Origin: Lachnospiraceae bacterium UBA3821
GTDB lineage: Bacteria; Bacillota; Clostridia; Lachnospirales; Lachnospiraceae
DNA: 38,527 nt
Direction: 5' to 3'
Assembly: GCA_002368865.1 (NCBI GenBank)
Contig: DFDT01000080.1
Location: 19,753 to 58,279, forward strand
Positions 24,204 through 32,004 of this stretch are shown here, piece by piece; the stretch's first letter is position 1; every line of letters begins with the position of its first letter. Both the position numbers and the translations under genes were made by a program. Below the pieces are notes generated by a model, which was given only the letters and a program-made list of their open reading frames with translations, was not told the origin of the DNA and did no database searches.

Positions 24204-26933
24204 ATGAATTACGGAAAAAAAGGAATTCGCGATAAAGAACGCCAGCTCAACGCAAAGGGCGGCAAATGGGGCAGGAAACTTCTCTTGACCTGCATCGAGC
24301 TGGTACTTGTGGGAATACTCGGCATCGGCATCTGCGGCGTGGCCGGCGGCATCGGTGCGTTCCACGGTATCCTGGAGGATACGCCCAGCATCCGGATCAG
24401 CGATGTGGTGGCGCCCGGTCAGGCGACCATCGTATATGATAAGGAAGGAAATGAAATTGACCAGTATGTCAGCATGAATTCCAACCGAATTTATGTGACC
24501 ATCGATCAGGTACCCAAACATCTGGGACAAGCATTCGTTGCCATCGAGGATGAGCGTTTTTACCAGCATAACGGCATCGACATGATCGGTATTGTGCGTG
24601 CCGGCTATCAGTTCGTCAAGACCAGAGGCAAGGAAAAGCAGGGCGCCAGTACCATCACCCAGCAGCTCCTGAAAAACACTGTCTTCACCACATGGACCGA
24701 GGAGGACAGCGATATCGAACGCATCAAGCGTAAGATCCAGGAACAGTATCTGGCCCTGGAAGTGACCAAGAATACGGAAAAAGATGACGTGCTGCTGCGC
24801 TACATGAATGCCATCAACCTGGGACAGAATACCCTGGGCGTGGAGGCTGCTTCCCTGCGCTATTTCGGAAAGTCCTGTTCGTTCCTCAATCTTTCTGAAT
24901 GCGCCGTGATCGCCAGCATCACCCAGAACCCTTCGGCCTACAATCCCCTGCGTCATCCGGAAAAGAATAAGGAGCGTCGGGAAACCTGTCTGAATAAAAT
25001 GCTGGATTTGGGCTTTATCACCCAAGATGAATACAACGTGGCAATGGCTGACACCGACGCGGTATATGACCGCATCAGCATGCATGACATCAATTATAAG
25101 GTGGATGACACCACCTCCGGCTCCTACTTCTCAGATGCCCTGTATGATCAGGTGATGGCCGACCTGATCGCGGCGGGCTACCCTGCCGTCACAGCGGAAT
25201 ATATGATGTCCGCCGGGGGCCTGCGCATTGATTCCACCCTGGATCCCAAGATCCAGGCAATCGCCAATGAAGAATTTGAAAATGAAGAGAACTACAATAA
25301 AAACGTGCACTGGTATCTGAGCTACGCGTTGACCATCACGGATCCGGACGGTCAGAAGCACAATTACAGCAAGGAAAATATGATGTCCTGGTTCAAGGAA
25401 AACAAGGACCGGAATTTCAATCTGATCTTTGCCGACCAGGAAAAAGCCTATGAGGCGATCGACACTTACCGGTTTGCCATGATGGAAACATTGGGCATGA
25501 GCACCGACTCCACCAACTATGAGGAAACCATCTCCATGACGCCTCAGCCTCAGGCTGCCATCGTCATTGAAGATCAGACCTCCGGTTATGTGGTGGCTAT
25601 GGTAGGCGGACGCGGTACAAAGGAAGGCCGCCGGACCTTGAACAGAGCGACCTCCGCCGGCAGTTCCCCGGGGTCCACCTTCAAGGTATTGGCCGCCTTT
25701 GCACCGGCACTGGACGCCAACGGGCAGACGCTTGCCACCGTTTACAACGATGCACCTTTCAACTACGACAACGGCACCCCGGTAAGCAACTGGTATGACG
25801 CCAACACCAAAGGCTATAAGGGCATCTGTTCCATCCGTTACGCGATCGAGCAGTCCCTGAATATCATTTCCGTAAAGACCTTTACCGTAGTAACACCGGA
25901 ACTCGGATATCAGTATCTGCTGAACTTCGGCTTCACCACCCTGACGGACGGCGTGTGGATCAACGGCCAGAAATACTCGGATGTCCAACAGCCTACGGCC
26001 ATCGGCGGCATTACCTATGGCGTCAGCCCCTATGAGTTGAACGCCGCATATGCATCCATTGCAAACCTGGGCTATTACATGACCCCCAAGCTTTACACCC
26101 GTGTCACCGATGCGGACGGCAATGTGATCCTGGACAATACCATTCCCAAGAGCCGCCAGGTGATCAAAGAAACGACCGCTTTCCTGCTGACAGATGCCAT
26201 GCGGGATGTGGTGACCAAGGGAACCGGTGCAAGATGTAATTTCAACTCCAAGATGGCGATTGCCGGCAAGACCGGCACTTCCCAGAAGACACAGGATGTC
26301 TGGTTTGCAGGCTTTACACCGTACTATACTGCAACGGTCTGGGCAGGCTACGACAATAATGTAAACATGAATACCAGTTCCAATGAGAGCGTCAACGAAT
26401 CCAACACAGCCAAGCGCCTGTGGAAAGCCATCATGAAACGGGTTCATGAGGACCTCCCCAACATCAATGAATTCCCCATTCCCGAAGGGTTGGTGGAAAT
26501 GGAGATCTGCTCCAAGTCAGGCAAACTGCCCACCCGCCTCTGCGAGGAAGCCGGCTGTGTGAAAACCGAATATTTTGCGGAAGGCACTGAACCCACCGAA
26601 CCCTGTGACATACACTTTGAAGGCCGCATATGTGCGTACTCCGGTCTGATCGCATCAGACCAATGTCCTTTCGCTTATCACGGTATTGCCATGCTGACTC
26701 TGCCCGAGAATCCGGCATTGTTGGCGGGTTCTACCACCATTATCGAAAATGAGGACGGTACTACCACCGTAATCTCACCGCACACGACAAACTATTGTCC
26801 TCACGATGCGATGTTCTTCATGAATCCGGACTATGAGACCATTCTGAACGAACAGATGTGGGAGATGAACCAGCGCGGCGGCATACCGGACGATGTATAT
26901 GTTGATGACGACGATGATGATGACGATGATTGA
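24204..26933 (+). CDS. Class A penicillin-binding protein (PBP1A-type transglycosylase/transpeptidase)
   Basis: Bifunctional wall synthase of 909 residues. It has a cytoplasmic basic N-terminus, one membrane helix (about 28-52), a GT51 domain (about 75-265) with AFVAIEDERFYQHNGID, GASTITQQLLKN and RYMNAINLGQNTLGVEAAS, and a transpeptidase domain (about 450-750) with SSPGSTFK (active Ser491), QSLN and KTGTS (Lys689). The C-terminal part has several Cys (EICSKSGKLPTRLCEEAGC, then GRICAYSGLIASDQCPF) as in clostridial PBP1A proteins, and the protein ends in an Asp-rich tail with nine Asp in a row. ATG at 24204 is used because AGAGGG lies 7 nt upstream; a TTG two codons earlier is unlikely. The dehydrogenase gene follows 37 bp later. 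Confidence 0.96.
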   Translation: MNYGKKGIRDKERQLNAKGGKWGRKLLLTCIELVLVGILGIGICGVAGGIGAFHGILEDTPSIRISDVVAPGQATIVYDKEGNEIDQYVSMNSNRIYVTIDQVPKHLGQAFVAIEDERFYQHNGIDMIGIVRAGYQFVKTRGKEKQGASTITQQLLKNTVFTTWTEEDSDIERIKRKIQEQYLALEVTKNTEKDDVLLRYMNAINLGQNTLGVEAASLRYFGKSCSFLNLSECAVIASITQNPSAYNPLRHPEKNKERRETCLNKMLDLGFITQDEYNVAMADTDAVYDRISMHDINYKVDDTTSGSYFSDALYDQVMADLIAAGYPAVTAEYMMSAGGLRIDSTLDPKIQAIANEEFENEENYNKNVHWYLSYALTITDPDGQKHNYSKENMMSWFKENKDRNFNLIFADQEKAYEAIDTYRFAMMETLGMSTDSTNYEETISMTPQPQAAIVIEDQTSGYVVAMVGGRGTKEGRRTLNRATSAGSSPGSTFKVLAAFAPALDANGQTLATVYNDAPFNYDNGTPVSNWYDANTKGYKGICSIRYAIEQSLNIISVKTFTVVTPELGYQYLLNFGFTTLTDGVWINGQKYSDVQQPTAIGGITYGVSPYELNAAYASIANLGYYMTPKLYTRVTDADGNVILDNTIPKSRQVIKETTAFLLTDAMRDVVTKGTGARCNFNSKMAIAGKTGTSQKTQDVWFAGFTPYYTATVWAGYDNNVNMNTSSNESVNESNTAKRLWKAIMKRVHEDLPNINEFPIPEGLVEMEICSKSGKLPTRLCEEAGCVKTEYFAEGTEPTEPCDIHFEGRICAYSGLIASDQCPFAYHGIAMLTLPENPALLAGSTTIIENEDGTTTVISPHTTNYCPHDAMFFMNPDYETILNEQMWEMNQRGGIPDDVYVDDDDDDDDD

Positions 26934-26970
26934 TCGTATTGTACCACGACAAAAATAGAGGAGGGATCTT

Positions 26971-27696
26971 ATGCATAACACACCCGTTGCTTTGATCACA
27001 GGCGCATCCCGCGGGATCGGCGCCGCAATCGCTTTGGAATTTGCCGCAAACGGCTATGACCTGATCCTGACCTGCAATAAATCAATGGATCTGCTGCAGG
27101 CATTGTGCGAAGGGATCACAGAGAAATATCTGGTGAAATGTACTCCTGTCCAGGCGGACATGAGCAATGAATCAGATGTGAACAGACTGTTTGAAGAGAT
27201 CAGCCAGCTGGATGTCCTGGTCAACAATGCGGGGATTTCCTATATCGGTCTTCTCTCCGGCATGACCTGGGACGCCTGGCAGAACGTGATAAATACCAAT
27301 TTGAGCAGCTGCTTTCTGACCTGTCGCGCAGCCATCCCTCTGATGCTGCAGGACCACGCAGGACGTATCATCAACATTTCCTCCGTATGGGGAAACGTGG
27401 GCGCCTCCATGGAAACGGCGTACTCCGCCTCCAAGGGCGGCATGAATGCTCTGACCAAGGCGCTTGCCAAAGAACTTGCCCCCAGCGGCATCCAGGTAAA
27501 TGCCATCGCCTGCGGCGTCATTGACACCACCATGAACGCCTGCTTCACGGAGGAGGAACGCGCCGCGCTACAGGAAGAAATTCCCGCCGACCGCTTCGGC
27601 AAACCCGAAGAAGTGGCGCAGCTGGCTCTCCACCTGGCACAGGCACCTGATTACCTGACCGGACAGATCATCACATTAGACGGCGGCTGGATTTGA
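26971..27696 (+). CDS. Short-chain dehydrogenase/reductase, FabG-like
   Basis: A 241-residue classical SDR with NAD(P) motif TGASRGIGAAIALEF, LVNNAGIS, INTNLSSCFLTC, the catalytic Ser in NISSVWGN, YSASKGG (Tyr/Lys) and a C-terminal LTGQIITLDGGWI. These features match 3-oxoacyl-ACP reductases closely, but it stands alone, away from fatty-acid genes, so the substrate is uncertain. GAGGAGGGA precedes ATG by 5 nt. It is probably co-transcribed with the PBP gene, and a terminator begins inside its last codons. Confidence 0.88.
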   Translation: MHNTPVALITGASRGIGAAIALEFAANGYDLILTCNKSMDLLQALCEGITEKYLVKCTPVQADMSNESDVNRLFEEISQLDVLVNNAGISYIGLLSGMTWDAWQNVINTNLSSCFLTCRAAIPLMLQDHAGRIINISSVWGNVGASMETAYSASKGGMNALTKALAKELAPSGIQVNAIACGVIDTTMNACFTEEERAALQEEIPADRFGKPEEVAQLALHLAQAPDYLTGQIITLDGGWI

Positions 27697-27715
27697 TCCA
27701 GCCGTCTTTCTTTCT
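27682..27715 (+). terminator. Rho-independent terminator after the dehydrogenase gene
   Basis: CGGCTGGAT-TTG-ATCCAGCCG is a perfect 9-bp stem with a 3-nt loop, followed by TCTTTCTTTCT. The stop codon lies in the loop, so the hairpin overlaps the end of the coding region. Confidence 0.85.
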
Positions 27716-27727
27716 ACGCCAAACGCC

Positions 27728-28009
27728 CTAGGAGAGCATATCCTCCTCCAGCCTGTCGAGCACCCGGTCCATCTGCCTGTCTGAAACCTTTTCTTTCAAA
27801 ATTTTTTCCGCCTGCCTGTCTGAATGTGCCGCCTTGAATTCTAGGATCAGTTTCTCCATCTCCGACTCCGTGGTCTGATTCAGTTCCTCGTATCCATCTG
27901 TCTTTTCCGCGGAAGGCAGCAGATTCGCCGAAAGCGGCGGCGCCGCTCCCAATCCCGCCGGCACATTTGTGGAATAAAAACCTTCTATGGGCATTCCGTT
28001 TGTATCCAT
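27728..28009 (-). CDS. Small protein of unknown function
   Basis: A 93-residue frame with a good ribosome site (AAAGGAG, 6 nt before ATG). The N-terminal half is Pro/Gly/Ala-rich (GMPIEGFYSTNVPAGLGAAP) and probably disordered. The C-terminal half is charged and helical (ESEMEKLILEFKAAHSDRQA, then a helix ending LDRLEEDMLS). No signal peptide, membrane segment, Cys pair or known domain is visible. It stands alone between two plus-strand genes. I do not recognise it; the ribosome site and protein-like composition argue that it is real. Confidence 0.65.
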   Translation of the reverse strand: MDTNGMPIEGFYSTNVPAGLGAAPPLSANLLPSAEKTDGYEELNQTTESEMEKLILEFKAAHSDRQAEKILKEKVSDRQMDRVLDRLEEDMLS

Positions 28010-28158
28010 AACATTCTCCTTTCCCGGTCATACACCTTTGCGTTGATCTTACAATCACAGTTTTCCTGCTTTTGCAAAAAATATTCCTAATGTCTTCCAA
28101 AAACTGGAAATACAAAGCAAATTAGTGTATACTTATTCTATTGGATTTTATGAAAAAA

Positions 28159-28176
28159 GCTGCCCGGAAAGGCAGC
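28159..28176 (+). other. Hairpin in the thioesterase leader
   Basis: GCTGCC-CGGAAA-GGCAGC forms a 6-bp perfect stem 5 nt before the ribosome site AAAGGAG. A TATACT box at 28128-28133 is a plausible but weak -10 for this gene. The hairpin may affect message stability or translation; no ligand class is suggested. Confidence 0.45.
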
Positions 28177-28196
28177 ACAGGAAAGGAGTTCCCTTT

Positions 28197-28709
28197 ATGT
28201 CAAAAGAAATGTCACAGGAAAAGAATGAACCCAATCCCCTTACCCCCAAGAAGGTATCTGACTCCACCACGGAGCAATTCCATATGGTCATGCATGAACA
28301 CATCAACGGCATCAACCGTCTCTTCGGCGGACAGCTCTTAGCATGGATCGACGAGACCGCCGGCATCGCAGCCAAGCGCCATTGCGGCAGGGACGCTACC
28401 ACCGTCGCGGTGGACAACCTGCACTTCAAATCCGGTGCTTATCTGAATGATCTGGTCGTTCTGGTAGGCAAGGTGACCTATGTGGGCAACACCTCCCTGG
28501 AGGTGCGTGTAGACTCTTATATTGAGAAAAATGACGGCTCCCGCCACCCCATCAACCGGGCCTATTTCGTCATGGTCTGCATGGGCGACGACGACAGACC
28601 CACCAAGGTTCCGCCTCTGATCACGGAAAACGACGGCGAACAGATGGAGTGGGAGAACGCGAAGAAACGCAGAGAACTGCGCATGATGCGACATAAGGAG
28701 GGGTATTAA
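28197..28709 (+). CDS. Acyl-CoA thioesterase, hotdog fold (YciA/BFIT type)
   Basis: A 170-residue single-hotdog protein predicted to hydrolyse acyl-CoA esters. Family features: HMVMHEHINGINRLFGGQLL (helix with the catalytic-type Asn/Gly motif), AWIDETAGIAAKRH (with Asp), VDNLHFKSGAYLNDLVVLVG and NTSLEVRVDSYIEKND. The frame is open upstream to 28125, but ATG at 28197 has AAAGGAG 8 nt before it. The stop overlaps the end of the convergent permease gene by 4 nt (TTAA), leaving no room for a terminator between them. The acyl chain preference is unknown. Confidence 0.88.
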   Translation: MSKEMSQEKNEPNPLTPKKVSDSTTEQFHMVMHEHINGINRLFGGQLLAWIDETAGIAAKRHCGRDATTVAVDNLHFKSGAYLNDLVVLVGKVTYVGNTSLEVRVDSYIEKNDGSRHPINRAYFVMVCMGDDDRPTKVPPLITENDGEQMEWENAKKRRELRMMRHKEGY

Positions 28710-30064
28710 GTCATCTCAAACTTAAAATCTTTTCCCGGCAGGATCGCATTCAGGACGATTCCCATGATCGCTCCCACTGCCAATCCCGACAGGCTGATAT
28801 TCAGACTGCCCAGCTGAAACGCCAGCGCTCCTGCCGCGCTGTACTTAATTCCGATGGAAAGCACCAGGATCAGCGCCGCAATGATCACGTTGCGGGACTT
28901 GGTGAAATCCACCTGGGTCTCCACGATATTCCGCACACCCACCGCAGAGATCATACCGTAAAGCACCAGCGACACACCGCCGCAGGTTGCCGTCGGCATA
29001 CACCCGATCACTGCCGCCACCTTGGGTGAAAACGCGAACAAAATTGCAAATCCCGCTGCGATCCGGATCACCACCGGATCATATACCTTAGTCAGAGAAA
29101 GCACGCCTGTATTTTCTCCGTACGTTGTGTTAGCCGGCGCGCCGAACAGGGAAGCAAGGATCGTCGCAATACCGTCGCCGGTCAGCGTACGATGCAGTCC
29201 CGGACTGGCAATAAAGTTTTTTCCCACCGTCATGGAGATTGCTGAAATATCTCCGATATGCTCCACCATCGTGGCCAACGCGATCGGCATGATCGTGATC
29301 ACCGCCGTGATCAGCATAGAGCTGTCTCCGCTCCCCAGCACCGAAAATGCTGTCTCATTCCAATGGATCGGCAGTCCAAACCATTGTGCCTCCCGCACAG
29401 CCGTAAAATCCACCCGTCCCAGCACAGCCGCAAATAAATAGGACCCTATCACGCCAATGATAATGGGGACGATCCGCACCATCCCTTTGCCCCAGATATT
29501 GCACACGATCACCAGCACGATTGCCACCAGCGCTACCAGCCAATCGGCAGAGCAGTTATCAATCGCAGACTGGGAAAGAGTCAATCCGATGGCAATGATG
29601 ATCGGTCCGGTCACAATGGGCGGGAAAAACCGCATCACCTTCTCCACGCCAAACGCCTTGATCAACGCCGCCAAAACCAGATACAGCAAGCCTGAACAGG
29701 CCACGCCGAAGCATGCGTAAGGCAGCATCGCTTTGTTTGCCGCGCCGTCTATCATGGGCGCCACCGCCGCATATCCACCCAGATACGCAAACGAAGATCC
29801 CAGAAATGCCGGTACCCTCCCCTTTGTGATCAGATGGAACAACAGCGTCCCCAAACCTGCAAACAAAAGCGTCGTGGACACATCCAGTCCGGTCAGCATC
29901 GGCACCAGGATCGTGGCCCCAAACATGGCGAACATGTGCTGCAGTCCAAGCAGCAGCATTTTCGGTGTTCCTAACGTCCTGGCGTCATAAATTCCGGCGT
30001 CGCCCAGCGCAGATGTTCCGGTTTTTACCTCAGTACTTTGTGTTGTTTTTTTCTTCTTGCTCAC
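28706..30064 (-). CDS. NCS2 family nucleobase permease, uracil type
   Basis: Proton-coupled nucleobase transporter of 452 residues with about 14 membrane segments. It shows GLQHMFAMFGATILVPMLTG near the N-terminus, SFAYLGGYAA, the family motif region EHIGDISAISMTVGKNF (with the substrate-site Glu) and GAPANTTYGENTGVLSLTKV. This pattern fits UraA/PyrP uracil permeases more than xanthine or purine ones. GTG at 30064 is the start, with GGAGGAA 8 nt upstream. It is 24 bp after the Nudix gene and may belong to the unit starting with the ECF S component. No PyrR-binding leader is visible directly upstream. Confidence 0.93.
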   Translation of the reverse strand: MSKKKKTTQSTEVKTGTSALGDAGIYDARTLGTPKMLLLGLQHMFAMFGATILVPMLTGLDVSTTLLFAGLGTLLFHLITKGRVPAFLGSSFAYLGGYAAVAPMIDGAANKAMLPYACFGVACSGLLYLVLAALIKAFGVEKVMRFFPPIVTGPIIIAIGLTLSQSAIDNCSADWLVALVAIVLVIVCNIWGKGMVRIVPIIIGVIGSYLFAAVLGRVDFTAVREAQWFGLPIHWNETAFSVLGSGDSSMLITAVITIMPIALATMVEHIGDISAISMTVGKNFIASPGLHRTLTGDGIATILASLFGAPANTTYGENTGVLSLTKVYDPVVIRIAAGFAILFAFSPKVAAVIGCMPTATCGGVSLVLYGMISAVGVRNIVETQVDFTKSRNVIIAALILVLSIGIKYSAAGALAFQLGSLNISLSGLAVGAIMGIVLNAILPGKDFKFEMT

Positions 30065-30088
30065 GTATCGTTCCTCCTACTCCAATCT

Positions 30089-30688
30089 TTATCTTCTCAA
30101 CGCCAGCAGCCAGGCCATGATATGCACCGCCTGCTGGAATTTTCCCGCCGCGATCAGTTCCTCGATCTCCGAAGCTGTCAGCCGCTTCACATTCAGAAAT
30201 TCCGTGTCGTCCAGCTCCTGTCCTCCGATCCTGCGGCAATTTCTGGCCACGAAAATATGCCCGTAATTATCCGCGATCGTCGCATTGGACGGCACCGTGA
30301 TCAGATGCTTCCATTCATCGGAGACATATCCGGTCTCCTCTTTCAGTTCCCGCTTCGCTGCCAGAAGTGCCTCTTCCGCCACCGCGGGATCCTTTCTGCC
30401 GCCGTATTCCTTCCCGTCCCTGCGCTCAATGCCGCCTGCCGGGAATTCCGTGGTCACCTCCCGGATGCCCTGCCTGTACTGCCGGACACAGAGATAGCTT
30501 CCCTCCTCATCCGACGCCACGATCACCACATAGTCTCTGCGGCTGTAGCTGTAATACGGTTCAAATTCGCTCCCGTCCGGGAACCGAAAGGCGGAACGCC
30601 TGAAATCAATCCACTCGTCCTGCACAATATGTTCCGTGCGGATTTCTTCCCACGCGAGATTTTCTTCCCCTGCAAGTTTCTCTTCCAT
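30089..30688 (-). CDS. Nudix hydrolase with an expanded Nudix loop
   Basis: A 199-residue Nudix protein similar to ADP-ribose pyrophosphatases (YLCVRQYRQGIREV, TTEFPAGGIE). The second half of the box is intact (AAKRELKEETGY), but about a dozen residues (RRDGKEYGGRKDP) separate the GG of the first half from the Glu that normally follows five residues later, so the usual G-x5-E spacing is broken. The enzyme may still bind metal. Its ATG directly follows the stop of the broken cyclase gene (CAT/TTA with no gap). The substrate is not predictable. Confidence 0.85.
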   Translation of the reverse strand: MEEKLAGEENLAWEEIRTEHIVQDEWIDFRRSAFRFPDGSEFEPYYSYSRRDYVVIVASDEEGSYLCVRQYRQGIREVTTEFPAGGIERRDGKEYGGRKDPAVAEEALLAAKRELKEETGYVSDEWKHLITVPSNATIADNYGHIFVARNCRRIGGQELDDTEFLNVKRLTASEIEELIAAGKFQQAVHIMAWLLALRR

Positions 30689-31176
30689 TTATTTTTCCTG
30701 CCTGACCTGTTTTTTTCTCTTCTTGTCCTGATACATATTTTCATCCGAAAGCTTCAGATAAGCGGCAAGATCACCGTCTCTCGAATCCATGATACTGTAT
30801 CCCAGCGACACGCTGAGGCTTTGCCCCTTCACCTGGTATGTCGATGCATTCTCCCGGATTCCGTTCAAAATACTCCGGATCTCCCTCCGTATGCAGGTGA
30901 TGCCAGGTCTGGGAGGAAAACACATAGCGTCCCAGCGCATCTTTCAAATAAATATTTGCGGGAAGTGCCTTGAGCATTCTCGCAAATTCAGAAAAAGATA
31001 CCGAACTGATACTCTTCTCCACATTGAGCACACTGTTATGGTCTGTAAGTATCAGTATCGGTATGCTGAATACATAATTATTGCCATAATTGACATGATC
31101 GATCACTTTCTCGATCCCCGGTATTTTCGACGGCGCATCGATCAGGATGACCGTGGATCAGCAATATCTTCTTCAC
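30689..31176 (-). pseudogene. Remnant of a PAS-GGDEF diguanylate cyclase with internal deletion and frameshifts
   Basis: Three pieces lie in different frames. The 5' piece starts at GTG 31176 (VKKILLI, with GGGGGA upstream) and soon goes out of frame. The second piece reads VILIDAPSKIPGIEKVIDHV then KALPANIYLKDALGRYVFSS (receiver-like end and PAS start). The third piece, down to the stop at 30689, reads EIRSILNGIRENA then GQSLSVSLGYSI and YLKLSDENMYQDKKR, the C-terminus of a GGDEF domain. The rest of the PAS and the whole GGDEF active-site core are missing, and the join falls near 30873-30885. An intact gene would be at least 1 kb; 488 bp remain. The neighbours are intact. Confidence 0.75.
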
Positions 31177-31250
31177 GTAAATCCCCCATCCCCCGCTATT
31201 ATACCACCACTCCTTCTATGCAGGCAAGGGATTTTAACCTTCTTCTGTCC

Positions 31251-31787
31251 TCAATCCCGGAGTACGCCTGAACGCTCCAGTGCAAACAGGATCGCCGGGA
31301 TCAGGATCAAATGTAAGATAATTCCGGGCACCGCATTAATGAACGCGCCAGCCAGAAACATCTGCATGGTAAACGGATTACCCTGTATGCCGTAAACAAT
31401 GATGCTGGCAATTCCCCAGACAACTCGTCCGCACAACATGGCCGCGATCAGTGTGATATAGATTGCTGCCAGATTTTTCTTATGAAACAATTTATAGATC
31501 GCACCGGCTGCCGCACCGTAAGTGGCCAGTTCAAACGCCATGCATACTGCCGTCGGAAACATCACCGGCATATGAAACAGTGCGGAACGGAGTAACGGCG
31601 TGAGGAATCCCACAATCAATCCATAGGGCCAGCCGCACACAAATCCGCATAACAACACGGGAATGTGCATGGGTGACAGCGCTTTACCGATCTGCGGGAT
31701 CTGCCCGGTCAGAAACGGCAGCACCAGTCCGACCGCAATAAACATACCTGACAATACAATATTCTGTGTTCTCTTTCTTTTCATCAC
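31251..31787 (-). CDS. ECF transporter substrate-specific (S) component
   Basis: A 178-residue membrane protein with about six helices. The N-terminal basic start followed by VLSGMFIAVGLVLPFLTGQI, then ALSPMHIPVLLCGFVCGWPY, GFLTPLLRSALFHMP and AVCMAFELATYGAAAG are typical of S components in the PF12822 group. S components capture a vitamin or related micronutrient and use a shared EcfAA'T module, which is not in this window. The substrate is unknown: no motif points to biotin, riboflavin, thiamine or folate. It has its own promoter and a structured leader with an attenuator-like hairpin, so ligand-dependent control is likely. The broken cyclase, Nudix and permease genes follow. Confidence 0.85.
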   Translation of the reverse strand: MMKRKRTQNIVLSGMFIAVGLVLPFLTGQIPQIGKALSPMHIPVLLCGFVCGWPYGLIVGFLTPLLRSALFHMPVMFPTAVCMAFELATYGAAAGAIYKLFHKKNLAAIYITLIAAMLCGRVVWGIASIIVYGIQGNPFTMQMFLAGAFINAVPGIILHLILIPAILFALERSGVLRD

Positions 31788-31952
31788 TTTCTCTCTCTTT
31801 CTTTTTGTTCTGTTTTAGGGCAACAAATAAAGACGCAACACTCCCTGCTGGGAATACCGCGCCTTCCTGTCACGATTCTGCCTGCTCTGAAATACTTCAT
31901 ACTTCCGTCATCCTCTGCGCTTCTGCGCAGCCCGTCAGCTTCCTGCCAACGG
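31788..31952 (-). promoter_or_regulatory. Structured 5' leader of the ECF gene, candidate riboswitch or attenuator
   Basis: The ~165-nt leader holds, in transcript order: CCGTTGGC-AGGAA-GCTGACGG (31932-31952, 8 pairs including two G-U), CTGCGC-AGAA-GCGCAG (31915-31930, perfect), a possible GAAGTA-TGAAG-TATTTC hairpin, and the terminator hairpin at 31832-31863. The word TGACGG occurs twice, so the first arm could pair with either copy, as expected of a switch. I found no match to TPP, FMN, THF, cobalamin, preQ1, SAM, glycine or c-di-GMP consensus elements, nor to a T-box. Confidence 0.6.
31821..31863 (-). terminator. Leader terminator (attenuator) upstream of the ECF gene
   Basis: On the minus strand GGCGCGGTATTCCC-AGCA-GGGAGTGTTGCGTC pairs over all 14 positions when G-U is allowed, with a 4-nt loop, and is followed directly by TTTATTTGTTG. 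It stands about 34 nt before the start codon, inside the leader, so it would stop transcription before the gene unless prevented. Confidence 0.75.
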
Positions 31953-31956
31953 TAAG

Positions 31957-31985
31957 ATTATACCATAAAAATAAGATACGGTCAA
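31957..31985 (-). promoter_or_regulatory. Sigma-A promoter of the ECF S-component gene
   Basis: TTGACC, 17 bp, then a perfect TATAAT with an extended TGG before it, on the minus strand. This is one of the strongest promoters in the window. Its -35 is the last arm of the kinase terminator. Confidence 0.85.
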
Positions 31986-32004
31986 ATCATATACTGATTT
32001 GACC
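31966..32004 (-). terminator. Terminator of the binding-protein/kinase operon
   Basis: GGTCAAATCA-GTATA-TGATTTGACC is a perfect 10-bp stem with a 5-nt loop, followed by GTATCTTATTTTTATGG. The kinase stop codon TGA lies at the loop/stem border, and the downstream arm supplies the TTGACC -35 of the next promoter. Confidence 0.8.

Noticed and set aside
25131..26447. A 438-codon open frame opposite the class A PBP gene (and another at 24147-25085)
   Set aside because: The PBP frame has full catalytic motifs. The antisense frames have composition expected of a shadow (His/Ile/Gly-rich) and no domain.
31788..31952. A T-box or a TPP, FMN, THF, cobalamin or preQ1 riboswitch before the ECF gene
   Set aside because: The characteristic conserved words (such as AGGGTGGNACCGCG or CTGAGA) are absent by eye. 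A covariance search is still needed.
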